Shown piece after piece: positions 25,654-34,261 of a stretch of DNA of 64,000 nt (its first letter is position 1; every line of letters starts with the position of its first letter). Source of the DNA: an uncultured Sphaerochaeta sp. (GTDB taxonomy: Bacteria > Spirochaetota > Spirochaetia > Sphaerochaetales > Sphaerochaetaceae); contig NZ_OY781939.1 of assembly GCF_963677315.1 (NCBI RefSeq), forward strand, positions 1,798,001-1,862,000, in the 5' to 3' direction. A program made the translations under genes and the position numbers. Under the pieces are notes generated by a model that saw only the letters and a program-made list of their open reading frames with translations, was not told the DNA's origin and made no database searches.

Positions 25654-26645
25654 CAATTCTCCATTGCTCCATCGAAATCAACATTCGAGGGTTCGAAATC
25701 AACTCTTCTCACCAGTTCAAGTGCTTCACTCGCACCAAACAACCTATCCATGCCATTGTCTTCCCATTCAACGGACAAGGGCCCGTGGTATCCTGCGGCA
25801 TTTGCCTCACGGATGATCATGTCAAAGTCGACATCCCCGTGACCTGGGGAGACGAAATTCCACCCTCTTCTCAAATCGCCGAAGGCCAGGTGGGAACCAA
25901 GGATACCGCTCCTGCCGTCCAGCTTCACCAAGCTGTCCTTGATATGCACATGGTAGATATGGGAAGCGAAATCACGGAAGAAAAGTGCGGGATCGATCCC
26001 CTGCCACTGAAGGTGACTTGGGTCGAAGTTGATCCCAAGAGCTTCTCTCTTCTTAAACTTCTCCAAGAGACGCTGGGTGCTGTAATAGTCATATGCGATC
26101 TCAGAGGGGTGTACCTCAAGAGCAAACTTCACGCCCTGCTTGTCAAACTCATCAAGGATCGGAGTCCAGAGGTCGTAGATCTCCTGGTAGCCATCCTCGA
26201 TCAACTGCTCTGAGTTGGCAGGGAACGAGTAGAAATACTTCCAGATCGGGCTACCCATGAATCCGGTAACCACCGAGCAACCCATGTTCTTTGCTGCCTG
26301 GGCGGTGTACTTCATCTGGTCGATTCCCCACTGGCGGATTGCCTTATCATCACCCTTGAGGCTCTTGGGGGCAAAACCAGCAAGACGGGGATCACCAAAG
26401 GCATCTCCGACGCACTGCCCGGCAAGGTGGTTTCCCAGGGCATAGCAACCAAGGTTGTATTTCTTCAGGATTGCTTTCTTGTCAGCTACATAGGAAGGAT
26501 CCTTTGCAGCTTTCTCAACGTTCATATGATCACCCCAACAGGCAATCTCAACCCCGTCATACCCCATTTCACTTACGGTCTCACACATCTTCTCAAAGGG
26601 AAGATCTGCCCACTGTCCTGTAAAGATTGTTACCATTCTAGCCAT
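25653..26645 (-). CDS. Sugar phosphate isomerase/epimerase-like TIM barrel (AP_endonuc_2 family)
   Basis: A 330-residue xylose-isomerase-like TIM barrel. It opens MVTIFTGQWADLPFEKMCET followed by GYDGVEIACWGDH. Metal-ligand positions are visible in FALEVHPSEIAYD (Glu), INFDPSHLQWQG (Asp, His) and YHVHIKDS (His). A late SVEWEDNGMD supplies another acidic ligand. Related proteins include IolE, IolI, tagatose/fructuronate epimerases and 3-keto-glycoside lyases. The latter is attractive here because a Gfo/Idh/MocA oxidoreductase precedes it by 24 bases (inference). AAGGAG lies before ATG 26645. Confidence 0.82.
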   Translation of the reverse strand: MARMVTIFTGQWADLPFEKMCETVSEMGYDGVEIACWGDHMNVEKAAKDPSYVADKKAILKKYNLGCYALGNHLAGQCVGDAFGDPRLAGFAPKSLKGDDKAIRQWGIDQMKYTAQAAKNMGCSVVTGFMGSPIWKYFYSFPANSEQLIEDGYQEIYDLWTPILDEFDKQGVKFALEVHPSEIAYDYYSTQRLLEKFKKREALGINFDPSHLQWQGIDPALFFRDFASHIYHVHIKDSLVKLDGRSGILGSHLAFGDLRRGWNFVSPGHGDVDFDMIIREANAAGYHGPLSVEWEDNGMDRLFGASEALELVRRVDFEPSNVDFDGAMEN

Positions 26646-26669
26646 GGATTTGCTCCTTTTTATGATTTC

Positions 26670-27809
26670 TTATAGGTCGACCCAAACAGAGCCTTGCTTG
26701 CTGCTCTCCAGGCACCGGTTGATGAATTTCACGCCATCAAGCCCTTCTTCGACTCCTGGGAAGTCAAGATCGGAGGGCACCAGTTTTTCTCCACGAAGGT
26801 GTTTCCCAAGTGCCAGGATGAAAGGCTTGTAGATATTGGCAAATGCCTCGTAGAGACCCTCGGGGTGTCCTGCCGGCACACGGGAGTACTGCTGGGCTAC
26901 CGGGTCGAACGCCTCACGACCACGGCTCCATCTCTGTTTCGGCCCATCGCAGGGGGTAAAGGTGAAGTAGTCAGGGTCCTCCTGAAGCCACTCCAAGCTC
27001 CCTTTTTCACCGAAGATGCGGATACGGAGGGCGTTGTCATAGCCGAAGGCAATCTGGCTTGACCAATAGAGTCCCTTGCCTCCTCCCTCGTACTCAACCA
27101 TGACAGAGGCATTATCATCCAACGTTCTGCCCTCAACCAAGCTGTCCAGACGTGCACATACCTTCTTGATCTTCTTACCAGTAACCGTGGCTACCATATT
27201 CTCGATATGGCTGCCGATATCACCAAGGCAGTTTGTTGCCCCCGATACCTTGGGGTCCATTCTCCAGGGAGCAATGGAGCTATGTTCATCGACGGGATTA
27301 CCCAGCCAGTCCTGTGGATACTCGGCATTCACAAACCTGATCTTCCCAAGCATTCCATCCTGGACCATCTTTCTCATCTGCTTCACAGCAGGGTATCCGG
27401 TGTAGGTATAGGTAACACCAAAGAGCAGGTGCTTCTTCTTGCAGATTTCAGCCAGCTCTTCGCTCTGTTCGATAGTCCAGGTCAGGGGCTTGTCACAGAC
27501 AACATGAATCCCCTGGGAGAGGAAGGCCTTGCATATGTCAAAGTGGGAAGCGTTTGGTGTAACACAAACAGCAAAGGCAATACCGTCTTCCCTGCTTGCT
27601 TCCTTCTCCGCCATCTCACGGTAGTCGGCATAGAGACGATCACTTGCAATACCGAGTTCTGCCCCAAAAGCCTTTGACTTCTCCACATCCCGGGAAAAAC
27701 AACCGGCTTTCAAGACGGCAAGATCATCTAAGCGGATGGCTTTACGATGTACATCCCCGATAAAGGCTCCCTTTCCACCTCCAATCATTCCATAGGCAAT
27801 TCGTTCCAT
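26670..27809 (-). CDS. Gfo/Idh/MocA-family oxidoreductase
   Basis: A 379-residue NAD(P)-dependent sugar dehydrogenase. The Rossmann start is YGMIGGGKGAFIGDVH (glycine-rich loop), and VCVTPNASHFDICKAFLSQG and VVCDKPLTWTIEQSEELAEI (the conserved E/D-K-P lysine motif) follow. The C-terminal domain has GDIGSHIENM, the usual D-x-G-x-H catalytic segment. It is the first gene after an operator-rich promoter and is probably co-transcribed with the TIM barrel and importer. Oxidation of a sugar hydroxyl, often C3 or C2, is the expected reaction. Confidence 0.88.
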   Translation of the reverse strand: MERIAYGMIGGGKGAFIGDVHRKAIRLDDLAVLKAGCFSRDVEKSKAFGAELGIASDRLYADYREMAEKEASREDGIAFAVCVTPNASHFDICKAFLSQGIHVVCDKPLTWTIEQSEELAEICKKKHLLFGVTYTYTGYPAVKQMRKMVQDGMLGKIRFVNAEYPQDWLGNPVDEHSSIAPWRMDPKVSGATNCLGDIGSHIENMVATVTGKKIKKVCARLDSLVEGRTLDDNASVMVEYEGGGKGLYWSSQIAFGYDNALRIRIFGEKGSLEWLQEDPDYFTFTPCDGPKQRWSRGREAFDPVAQQYSRVPAGHPEGLYEAFANIYKPFILALGKHLRGEKLVPSDLDFPGVEEGLDGVKFINRCLESSKQGSVWVDL

Positions 27810-27820
27810 GTTTTCCTCCT

Positions 27821-27876
27821 ATGCACGTGCGTGCATAACATCCCGAAAAGCATCGCACGTATGTGTTTCGCACGTG
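27821..27876 (-). promoter_or_regulatory. Operator-like repeats before the oxidoreductase/importer operon
   Basis: ATGCACG-TG-CGTGCAT (27821-27836) is a perfect 16-base inverted repeat right beside the AGGAGG of the downstream gene. Further GCACGT sequences follow at about 27854-27875 (CGCACGT and CGCACGTG). A symmetric site with a central CG-rich core fits a LacI-family repressor, and the LacI gene of this cluster is 2 kb away. Confidence 0.6.
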
Positions 27877-27920
27877 ATAATCGTACCATGTTTTTTGAGT
27901 TTTGCAAGGGCGCGTATGGA

Positions 27921-28763
27921 CTATCGGAGACTAAGGCGACACTTCTTAAGGTAATCTAGGGATGCAACTTTCTCCTCAAAATCGCTGAAAAACGAGGTTC
28001 CACCCGCTTCTATATCAATGCTTCCCTGGTATCCTCCGTCAAGAAGGATTTGCATCAGAATTTCCCAATCGGTATCACCACAGCCAGGCAAGGTAGCTTT
28101 GATTGCCTTCCCTGGAGCATAGAGCCCGATCTCACTGAGGAGGGCATGATCAACATGGGCATCCTTTCCATGCACATGCAAAACCCTCTCCTTCCAACGT
28201 CTCAGCTGGGCAAGCGGCTCGAGCAGTGCCTCCACCTGATGACACGGCTCCCACTCGAGGCCAAGAAGGGGATCATCAAGGGTATTAAAGATGAGATCCC
28301 ACGCTGCATCATTGATGGCAATATTCCAGGAACCACGCTTCCAGAGGTCTCCCATCCTACAGTTTTCCAGGAGCAAGCCCCTACAATCATGGCGATGGGC
28401 CTGCTGTAATAATTCGCTGAATACTTCCTTGAACAAGGGAAGCGATGCCTCAACACTTCTAGAAGGAACACGGCCTGCAAATGTTGAGACAAACGGATGC
28501 CCAAAACGATATGACTGCTCAATGAGTGTCTGCACACCGCGGAGAGTCTCCTCATTGGCCAAGGGGTTACCCCAAACAGAGATTGCGTTGACCGGAAGTC
28601 CTGCTTCCTCCGTAGTGCGAGCAAGACTTGCAAGATCAGTTTCTCCAAGGGTCTCCCAAAAGCAGATACTGAGGGTTTCGAACCCCGCTTCATTCAGCCT
28701 CTCAAGATTAGCGGAGGTAACCTCATTGGCAAAGAGCAGTGCCCCAAGCTGTATGTTCTTCAT
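27921..28763 (-). CDS. Second sugar isomerase/epimerase-like TIM barrel
   Basis: A 280-residue protein of the same broad TIM-barrel superfamily. Landmarks: LERLNEAGFETLSICFWETL, GVQTLIEQSYRFG, LLLENCRMGDLW (ligand Glu), LGLEWEPCHQV (Glu/His ligands), VLHVHGKDAHVD (His) and IDIEAGGTSFF (late Glu). It shares little sequence with the first TIM barrel, so a different step is likely. Its ATG overlaps the stop of the upstream oxidoreductase by four bases. It is the last gene of the lacI-oxidoreductase-TIM transcript. Confidence 0.78.
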   Translation of the reverse strand: MKNIQLGALLFANEVTSANLERLNEAGFETLSICFWETLGETDLASLARTTEEAGLPVNAISVWGNPLANEETLRGVQTLIEQSYRFGHPFVSTFAGRVPSRSVEASLPLFKEVFSELLQQAHRHDCRGLLLENCRMGDLWKRGSWNIAINDAAWDLIFNTLDDPLLGLEWEPCHQVEALLEPLAQLRRWKERVLHVHGKDAHVDHALLSEIGLYAPGKAIKATLPGCGDTDWEILMQILLDGGYQGSIDIEAGGTSFFSDFEEKVASLDYLKKCRLSLR

Positions 28764-29713
28764 CGCATCTCCTCCAAGAGTTTCTGGACCCGGTATCCAT
28801 CCTCAAACGAAGGGGGGATAGAATCCCCACTCTTAACGGCATCAAAAAACTTCTGATAGGTCGAAACAGGCCGATTTCCCTCCAGCTTTGTGATAGTACC
28901 GTCCTTGCTGACAATGACCACCTGCTTCCTATCGAGGGAAGTATTCATCGTGAGCGTGGCTCCACTACCCTCTATGGCAAGTTGCAATGAATCATCCCAC
29001 GTGGGGTCCTGGTAAGAGCAGTGCAATGTGCAAGGGATATGGTTCCCAACACTTAACAAGGCACCATACTCAACCAAGGCAGGGGAGGTGACGGCGAGGG
29101 TCTTCTTCTCAAAGTGGACGTTTCCAAAGAGAAGAAAAAGCAGATCAAGGAGGTGGCTACCAAGATCAGAGAGGCAACCATCCCGATTGTATTCGCTTAG
29201 CAGTCTCCACTTCCAACGGAAAACCTCCTCGGGGTCTCCCCAGACATGGCTCTTGTACCAGCTCTGCAGGTATGAGATGGTGACATTCTCCAACGTGCCA
29301 AGCAAACCATGGGAGAGAGCCTCCTGTACTGCAGAGAGAGAGGGCGTATGGCGCTTTGAGAAATTAACCATGAATGGGCGGCTCTTAGGAAGCCTTGCCA
29401 ATAAATCAGCCTCTTCTTGGGTTGCGGTGAGCGGCTTCTCACAGAAGAGTGCCAGATTTACTCTCACCGCTGCCTCACAGCAGAGGGCGTGGAAACAATC
29501 AGGGAGACAACAACTCAGGGCATCAGCCTTGGCTGAGAAGCGGGAGATCATATCGAGACTCTTATAGCTCTCTTCCACCCCGAAATTTTCGCAGAAACCC
29601 CTCAGGTGATCCTCATTATGGTCGATTGCGCCTACTATCTGGGCTCCCAGAGCTTGGAACTTCTTTGCTTGGTACCAGCCCATTCCCCCACAGCCCACTA
29701 TGACAAGATTCAT
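28760..29713 (-). CDS. Second Gfo/Idh/MocA-family oxidoreductase
   Basis: A 317-residue dehydrogenase with Rossmann loop IVGCGGMGWYQAKKFQALG, FCEKPLTATQEEADLL (the conserved E-K-P) and the C-terminal SDLGSHLLDLLFLLFG. It is shorter than the family average (330-380). It begins three bases after the LacI gene stop and overlaps the next gene. Two different Gfo/Idh/MocA proteins in one cassette suggest oxidation at one step and reduction at another. Confidence 0.87.
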   Translation of the reverse strand: MNLVIVGCGGMGWYQAKKFQALGAQIVGAIDHNEDHLRGFCENFGVEESYKSLDMISRFSAKADALSCCLPDCFHALCCEAAVRVNLALFCEKPLTATQEEADLLARLPKSRPFMVNFSKRHTPSLSAVQEALSHGLLGTLENVTISYLQSWYKSHVWGDPEEVFRWKWRLLSEYNRDGCLSDLGSHLLDLLFLLFGNVHFEKKTLAVTSPALVEYGALLSVGNHIPCTLHCSYQDPTWDDSLQLAIEGSGATLTMNTSLDRKQVVIVSKDGTITKLEGNRPVSTYQKFFDAVKSGDSIPPSFEDGYRVQKLLEEMR

Positions 29714-29716
29714 TCT

Positions 29717-30718
29717 TCATTCTCCCAAGGGTCGGGTGGACTTTCTCACCACGAAACCAGTCTCTGCCCATCGCTGTTCGGCTGCTTTTCCGTGCTCGAT
29801 CATACCGATCAACATCTGCACTGCTTCAGCACCCATCTCCATGATCGGATGATCGACTGTAGTCAGGGGAGGAGTACTGGTACCAGCAGGCTGGAAGTTG
29901 TCGTACCCGATAAGGGAGATATCCTGGGGAACCTTCTTGGAGTGTTCACTGCAGGCCTGGAGAAAGCCAAAGGCTTGTCGGTCGCTGGCAGTCATAATCA
30001 GAGACTCCTTCTTCCCAAACTGCCTGAATGCATTGAAGCCTGAGTTCCTGGAGAAGTTTCCTTCTACAATCGTTGTCTGTAAGTGGTAGTGAGAGGCAAG
30101 TTCCTCGAAGGCCTGGAGTCTGTCCTTGCCGTTCTTGAACTGCAGGTCCCCCGTCACATACCCGATGTGGTGGTGCCCAAGCTCATGCGCATGGGCAAAC
30201 GCCTTCCTCATACCCTCATCAGGACGAGCATAGATGCTTGCAGCCCCCTCTCGGTAGTTGTTCACCAATACAAAGGGAAGGTTGTGCTCGATAAGGGGTT
30301 CGATCTCGGGAAACTGGTCCTTGGTGATGGCAAAAATCAGTCCATCATAGCTATGGCTGGTGATAAGGTCCCGATAACTTCGGTACTTGCCTAGGTAGTT
30401 CTCAAAAATAATCCCAACATTGTAGTTGTGGTTCAGTGTTCCAAGCAACAATCCATCAAGGAGTGCTGGAAAATAGGAACGGGTAAAGGGCAAGATCTTC
30501 TTGTAGTAGGGAACCACAAAGCCGATGGCAAAGCTTCTATTACTTGCAAAGAGCGTAGCAGTCCGTGAGGGGACATATCCCAGCTCTTCTGCAGCCAGTC
30601 GTACTTTCTTCTTGATCTCATCACTGATAAGAGGGGAATCGTTGAGTGCACGGGAGACCGTGGACTCCGCTACCCCTGCTGCCTTTGCTACATCAGCCCT
30701 TCCTACAATCTTCTCCAT
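29717..30718 (-). CDS. LacI-family repressor of the sugar cassette
   Basis: A 333-residue LacI/PurR-type regulator. The DNA-binding domain is at residues 1-60 (GRADVAKAAGVAESTVSRAL, then SDEIKKKVRLAAEELGYVPS). The effector domain follows, with AIGFVVPYYKKI, AHELGHHHIGYVTGDL, MTASDRQAFGFLQA and ISLIGYDNFQPAGTSTPPLT. The hinge-helix region reads PSRTATLFAS, the usual N-x-x-A-R-x-L being degenerate. No strong ribosome site or promoter is visible upstream. Confidence 0.9.
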   Translation of the reverse strand: MEKIVGRADVAKAAGVAESTVSRALNDSPLISDEIKKKVRLAAEELGYVPSRTATLFASNRSFAIGFVVPYYKKILPFTRSYFPALLDGLLLGTLNHNYNVGIIFENYLGKYRSYRDLITSHSYDGLIFAITKDQFPEIEPLIEHNLPFVLVNNYREGAASIYARPDEGMRKAFAHAHELGHHHIGYVTGDLQFKNGKDRLQAFEELASHYHLQTTIVEGNFSRNSGFNAFRQFGKKESLIMTASDRQAFGFLQACSEHSKKVPQDISLIGYDNFQPAGTSTPPLTTVDHPIMEMGAEAVQMLIGMIEHGKAAEQRWAETGFVVRKSTRPLGE

Positions 30719-30791
30719 GTAGGCCAGTGTATCATCTTTGCTGCGAGTATGGTACGGCTTTCTTGCAGATGAGAGTCAGGTATTCTTGGCA

Positions 30792-31340
30792 CTAGAACCG
30801 ATATCTGAGGCTTACCTGAGGATACATATCTACCACAAACGTGGAAGAGGTGATCTCATACATCCCCACATAGACAAACTCTGTGCTGATGGCAAAGTGC
30901 TTGAAGAAGATGGATTCCACCCCTACGCCTCCTCCAATGCCTATATTGAGGGTAAGAGGCCCAGAGCGATATACATCAGGGTCAAAGGAGACAAGCTCCG
31001 CTTCCTTGTATCCTTGGTGGTGTACTCCACCCACCAGGTAGAGTGTTCCAGCAAGCCAGGAGTTTGCCTCGTGGTACACCAAGGGAAATTGCAACTCAAG
31101 CCCGATGTTGTAGACCAGCTCGTCGTCGCCATATTCCATCTGGGGGTGATAGAGCAAACCACCCGCTACCTGGTAGCCAAAGTCATCCAACCACTTCTGG
31201 TAGCTGATACCAACCCCAGCCAAACGTCCACCTTGGACACCCAAGGCCTGGGAATACTCACTTCCCACTGCAAACAGAGGGGCAGAGAGAGAGGCCAGCA
31301 GAACAAACAGGACAACCAAGGAACGAATAGGTGTTTTCAT
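30792..31340 (-). CDS. Putative outer-membrane beta-barrel protein
   Basis: A 182-residue exported protein. Signal peptide MKTPIRSLVVLFVLLASLSA is followed by PLFA, with cleavage likely before VGSEY. The mature part alternates hydrophobic and polar residues in short strands with many Gly and aromatic residues (LVYNIGLELQFPLVYH, GPLTLNIGIGGGVGVES) and ends VSLRYRF. A terminal aromatic residue is typical of outer-membrane barrels. No family can be named. It stands alone between the LacI gene and a small regulator. Confidence 0.55.
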   Translation of the reverse strand: MKTPIRSLVVLFVLLASLSAPLFAVGSEYSQALGVQGGRLAGVGISYQKWLDDFGYQVAGGLLYHPQMEYGDDELVYNIGLELQFPLVYHEANSWLAGTLYLVGGVHHQGYKEAELVSFDPDVYRSGPLTLNIGIGGGVGVESIFFKHFAISTEFVYVGMYEITSSTFVVDMYPQVSLRYRF

Positions 31341-31425
31341 ACAGAAATATTACTACAATCCTGTATTTCTGTCTGGTAGCTGACCATGGAAAATGAACTG
31401 AATTATGTAGTTCTTGAGATACTTT

Positions 31426-31716
31426 TTACTGGTTCAAAATATTCTTGATGTATTGAGGATCCACGGATGCCACTTTTAAAAGGGCCAAAGCAGGCCCCTC
31501 TGGAGTTCTCCTACCCTGTTCCCAATTCCTCAGTGTAGCTACACTGACACCAATCATTGAAGCAAATTCAACCTGTGTCGCCTTAGCGTTTTTACGAATA
31601 TTTCTTATATCTGGGGGTGAGAATATAAAGGTTCGAGCAGGTTTCTTTTCCTTTCTCAGAATTTTCCCACCTTCTTGTATACTCTCTACCAACAATGCAA
31701 AATCTTTTTCATTCAT
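31426..31716 (-). CDS. Small XRE-family DNA-binding protein, orphan antitoxin-like
   Basis: A 96-residue protein with an XRE helix-turn-helix at about residues 35-85 (IRNIRKNAKATQVEFASMIG, then VSVATLRNWEQGRRTPEGPA). Sequence and length resemble HigA/NadS-type antitoxins, whose toxin gene usually lies immediately upstream. Here the upstream neighbour, 15 bases away, is the polysaccharide epimerase gene, and no toxin reading frame is found on either side. It may be an orphan antitoxin or a small regulator of the polysaccharide genes. Confidence 0.75.
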   Translation of the reverse strand: MNEKDFALLVESIQEGGKILRKEKKPARTFIFSPPDIRNIRKNAKATQVEFASMIGVSVATLRNWEQGRRTPEGPALALLKVASVDPQYIKNILNQ

Positions 31717-31731
31717 TCTTGGCCTAACAAC

Positions 31732-33549
31732 CTACATCTTTGGATCCTTGAACTCAGGAACCAATTCATGGAGCATTTTCAGCATCACCTCAGGAGTGGA
31801 CTTCTCAAAGGATGTGAGGTAGTGATTCAGGAAGGAGAGTTCACTGATGGTGTGGTTATTCACCTTTGCCTTGAAGACCAGCTTCTCCTCGGTAGGAATG
31901 GTGGTATCCTTATTGGCAAGAAGTTCCTCATAGAGCTTCTCTCCCGGGCGCAGACCGGTTACGATGACCTGGCTCCTGCTATCCCCATAGTACTTCACGA
32001 GCTTCTCTGCAAAGTCATAGATCTTGACTGGCTGGCCCATATCCAGGACCATCACCTCTCCACCCTTTGCCATACTGGCTGCCTTGAATACCAAGCCAAC
32101 TGCCTCAGGAATTGCCATGAAGTAACGGATAATGTCCTTATGGGTGACGGTTATGGGAACCCCTGCCTTGATCTGGTCCATGAAGAGGGGAAGCATGCTT
32201 CCCCGGCTTCCCAGTACATTGCCAAAGCGTACACAGACAATTTCTGTCTCCTTGCTGTTAAGCATGCCGGCCATCAACTCGACCACCCGCTTGGTAGCTC
32301 CCATTACATTGGTCGGGTTCACCGCCTTGTCGGTGGAGATGACCACGATCTTCTCAACCTGGTGCTCCTTGGCACTTTTAAGCACTGCATAGGAGCCATT
32401 GATATTGGTCGTGATGGCCTCTTCTGGATAGAGCTCCTGAAGTGGCACATGCTTGTAGGCTGCAGCATGGAAGACCAACTGTGGTTTGAACTGCGTCATG
32501 ATACGGTCAATCTTCTTTCGGTTCTTGATATCACAGACAATGGGTATGACCAGGTCACTCCACTCCTTCTGGTAGTTATGTAGCCGCAGGGAAAGATCAT
32601 GGAGCTCTGTCTCATCAATATCGAGCAGCAGGAGCTGCTCTGGACCATAGGTAAGCAACTGCCGGCAGATCTCGCTACCGATGCTTCCTCCCGCTCCCGT
32701 TACCAGAACGCGTTTTCCCCGGACCATCTGCCTGATCGGCTCCTTGTCGATGCTGATCAGGGGACGACCAAGAAGGTCTGCATAGTCAAGATTTCTGAGG
32801 TCCAGCTCTTTCTGGCCCTCCTGCATCTCAAAGAGGGAAGGGATAACCTTAATATCACAACCTGCTTCCTTTGCCGCATCGACAGCCAGAAGCATTCTCT
32901 CCTGGTCAATCTGGGTAATGGCAATGATCAGTGTCTTGGCCTTCAGGTTCTGAAGCACCTGTGGTAAATCCTTCACACTCCCGTAGACCTTCACCCCGAG
33001 CATATAGGTACCGTGGAGATGCACTTCATCATCGACAAATCCTACAATATGGTAGGGAAGTTTTCCCTTTTGGTACTGTCTTACCAAGGTATTTCCCAAC
33101 TCCCCTGCCCCATAGATAACAGCTCGAGGATGCTGGTTGTTGCTCTGTTTATTTCTGAACACCAAGACCGACCGGTAAAAAACACGAAACCCCATCACCA
33201 GGAGAAAGCCGAAGATGTCGGTACTGACGATGAATGGGATCCAATCACTACGGAATCCAAGGTAAAAGCCAATAAGCAGTACACCAAGGATGGTTACCGG
33301 AATAAACGCGGTCAAACCACGACCGAGCAGGTCGAGGGAGCTCTCACTGATTCTGATATGGTAAAAACGAACGGCGAAAAGGAGTAGGATGGTGGCAAGA
33401 ATATTAAAATAGAGTAATGAATCGAAATTGAAGGGTAATGACTGGAAAACCACCCAGGAAGCCAGCAGTCCGGCAACAAACAAAAAAAGTGCATCCATTG
33501 CCATCAGGACAACCCAGCGGATATAACGACTCTTCACCATTTCACTCAT
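31732..33549 (-). CDS. Membrane-anchored UDP-sugar 4,6-dehydratase/epimerase (CapD/FlaA1/WbpM family)
   Basis: A 605-residue enzyme for nucleotide-sugar synthesis in surface polysaccharide production. Residues 1-125 contain four membrane helices. A first Rossmann-like domain follows (AVIYGAGELGNTLVRQY), then the catalytic short-chain dehydrogenase domain from about 280: VLVTGAGGSIGSEICRQLL for NAD, FHAAAYKHVPL, and VVISTDKAVNPTNVMGATKR, which carries the S/T-D-K catalytic region seen in FlaA1. It would make a 4-keto-6-deoxy UDP-HexNAc precursor. It is encoded downstream of the NusG paralogue, both on the minus strand. Confidence 0.92.
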   Translation of the reverse strand: MSEMVKSRYIRWVVLMAMDALFLFVAGLLASWVVFQSLPFNFDSLLYFNILATILLLFAVRFYHIRISESSLDLLGRGLTAFIPVTILGVLLIGFYLGFRSDWIPFIVSTDIFGFLLVMGFRVFYRSVLVFRNKQSNNQHPRAVIYGAGELGNTLVRQYQKGKLPYHIVGFVDDEVHLHGTYMLGVKVYGSVKDLPQVLQNLKAKTLIIAITQIDQERMLLAVDAAKEAGCDIKVIPSLFEMQEGQKELDLRNLDYADLLGRPLISIDKEPIRQMVRGKRVLVTGAGGSIGSEICRQLLTYGPEQLLLLDIDETELHDLSLRLHNYQKEWSDLVIPIVCDIKNRKKIDRIMTQFKPQLVFHAAAYKHVPLQELYPEEAITTNINGSYAVLKSAKEHQVEKIVVISTDKAVNPTNVMGATKRVVELMAGMLNSKETEIVCVRFGNVLGSRGSMLPLFMDQIKAGVPITVTHKDIIRYFMAIPEAVGLVFKAASMAKGGEVMVLDMGQPVKIYDFAEKLVKYYGDSRSQVIVTGLRPGEKLYEELLANKDTTIPTEEKLVFKAKVNNHTISELSFLNHYLTSFEKSTPEVMLKMLHELVPEFKDPKM

Positions 33550-33696
33550 ACAACATCACCCCTGGTCTCTATCTTCTTCTGCTCCCATGCAGAACGTGTA
33601 GCACAAATTTTCTTGTGACACAGGAGCTCGGGTAGCGCTACTATACCATGCCGCTCATGCCCTGTAAATGAATCGTAGAGAAAACCCTCTTTCCAG

Positions 33697-34224
33697 CTAC
33701 CTACTGGATTCAACAAACTCTACCGGCATACTCACACGCCTGATCACCTCTGCAAACTGAAACTCAACCATGACCCTGCTGTGACGATAGTCGACCTTTA
33801 CGATCGTACCCATGAAGTCCTGCATCGGCCCGTCGATAATTTTAATCGGCTCACCCTTTTTATAGACTACTTTCGATGGCCTGATGGTACCCTTATTGTG
33901 CATAATCCAAGCAGCATACTCATAATCAGGGCCTTGCAGTTCGATGGTCTTGTTCAGATTTCTCAGGAATCCATAACAACCAGGTAGCTTCAGTACATCC
34001 CGACTAAAATCCTGTAACGACACCTCACTGGAGAGCAACAGGTACCCAGGGAGTATGGGATGGTCAGTCATGATCTTCTTTCCCTTGCGACGGTCGATCA
34101 TACGACGCATGGGAATGAAGGCCATCACCTCATCTTCCTCAAGTTCACGACTGAAGAATTTGAGCAGATGAGCCTTCACGTACTCTTCTCTTCCTGTCCT
34201 GCAAGCAATGAAGTAGTAGTTCAT
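33697..34224 (-). CDS. NusG paralogue (RfaH/LoaP/UpxY-type antiterminator)
   Basis: A 175-residue specialised NusG-family factor. The NGN domain (residues 1-105) opens MNYYFIACRTGREEYVKAHL and includes FIPMRRMIDRRKGKK and ILPGYLLLSSEV, as in NusG (‘LFPGYVLV’). A KOW domain follows at about 120-150 (KKGEPIKIIDGPMQDFMGTI). It is encoded beside polysaccharide genes and not in the secE-rplK context of housekeeping NusG, which points to operon-specific antitermination of long surface-polysaccharide transcripts. Recruitment sequence not identified. Confidence 0.85.
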   Translation of the reverse strand: MNYYFIACRTGREEYVKAHLLKFFSRELEEDEVMAFIPMRRMIDRRKGKKIMTDHPILPGYLLLSSEVSLQDFSRDVLKLPGCYGFLRNLNKTIELQGPDYEYAAWIMHNKGTIRPSKVVYKKGEPIKIIDGPMQDFMGTIVKVDYRHSRVMVEFQFAEVIRRVSMPVEFVESSR

Positions 34225-34261
34225 AGTCGCCCATAGTACAGTATTTGATATCTGTTTGTCA

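Noticed and set aside
31675..32583. 302-residue plus-strand frame
   Set aside because: Antisense to the CapD/FlaA1-type gene, whose motifs are unmistakable.
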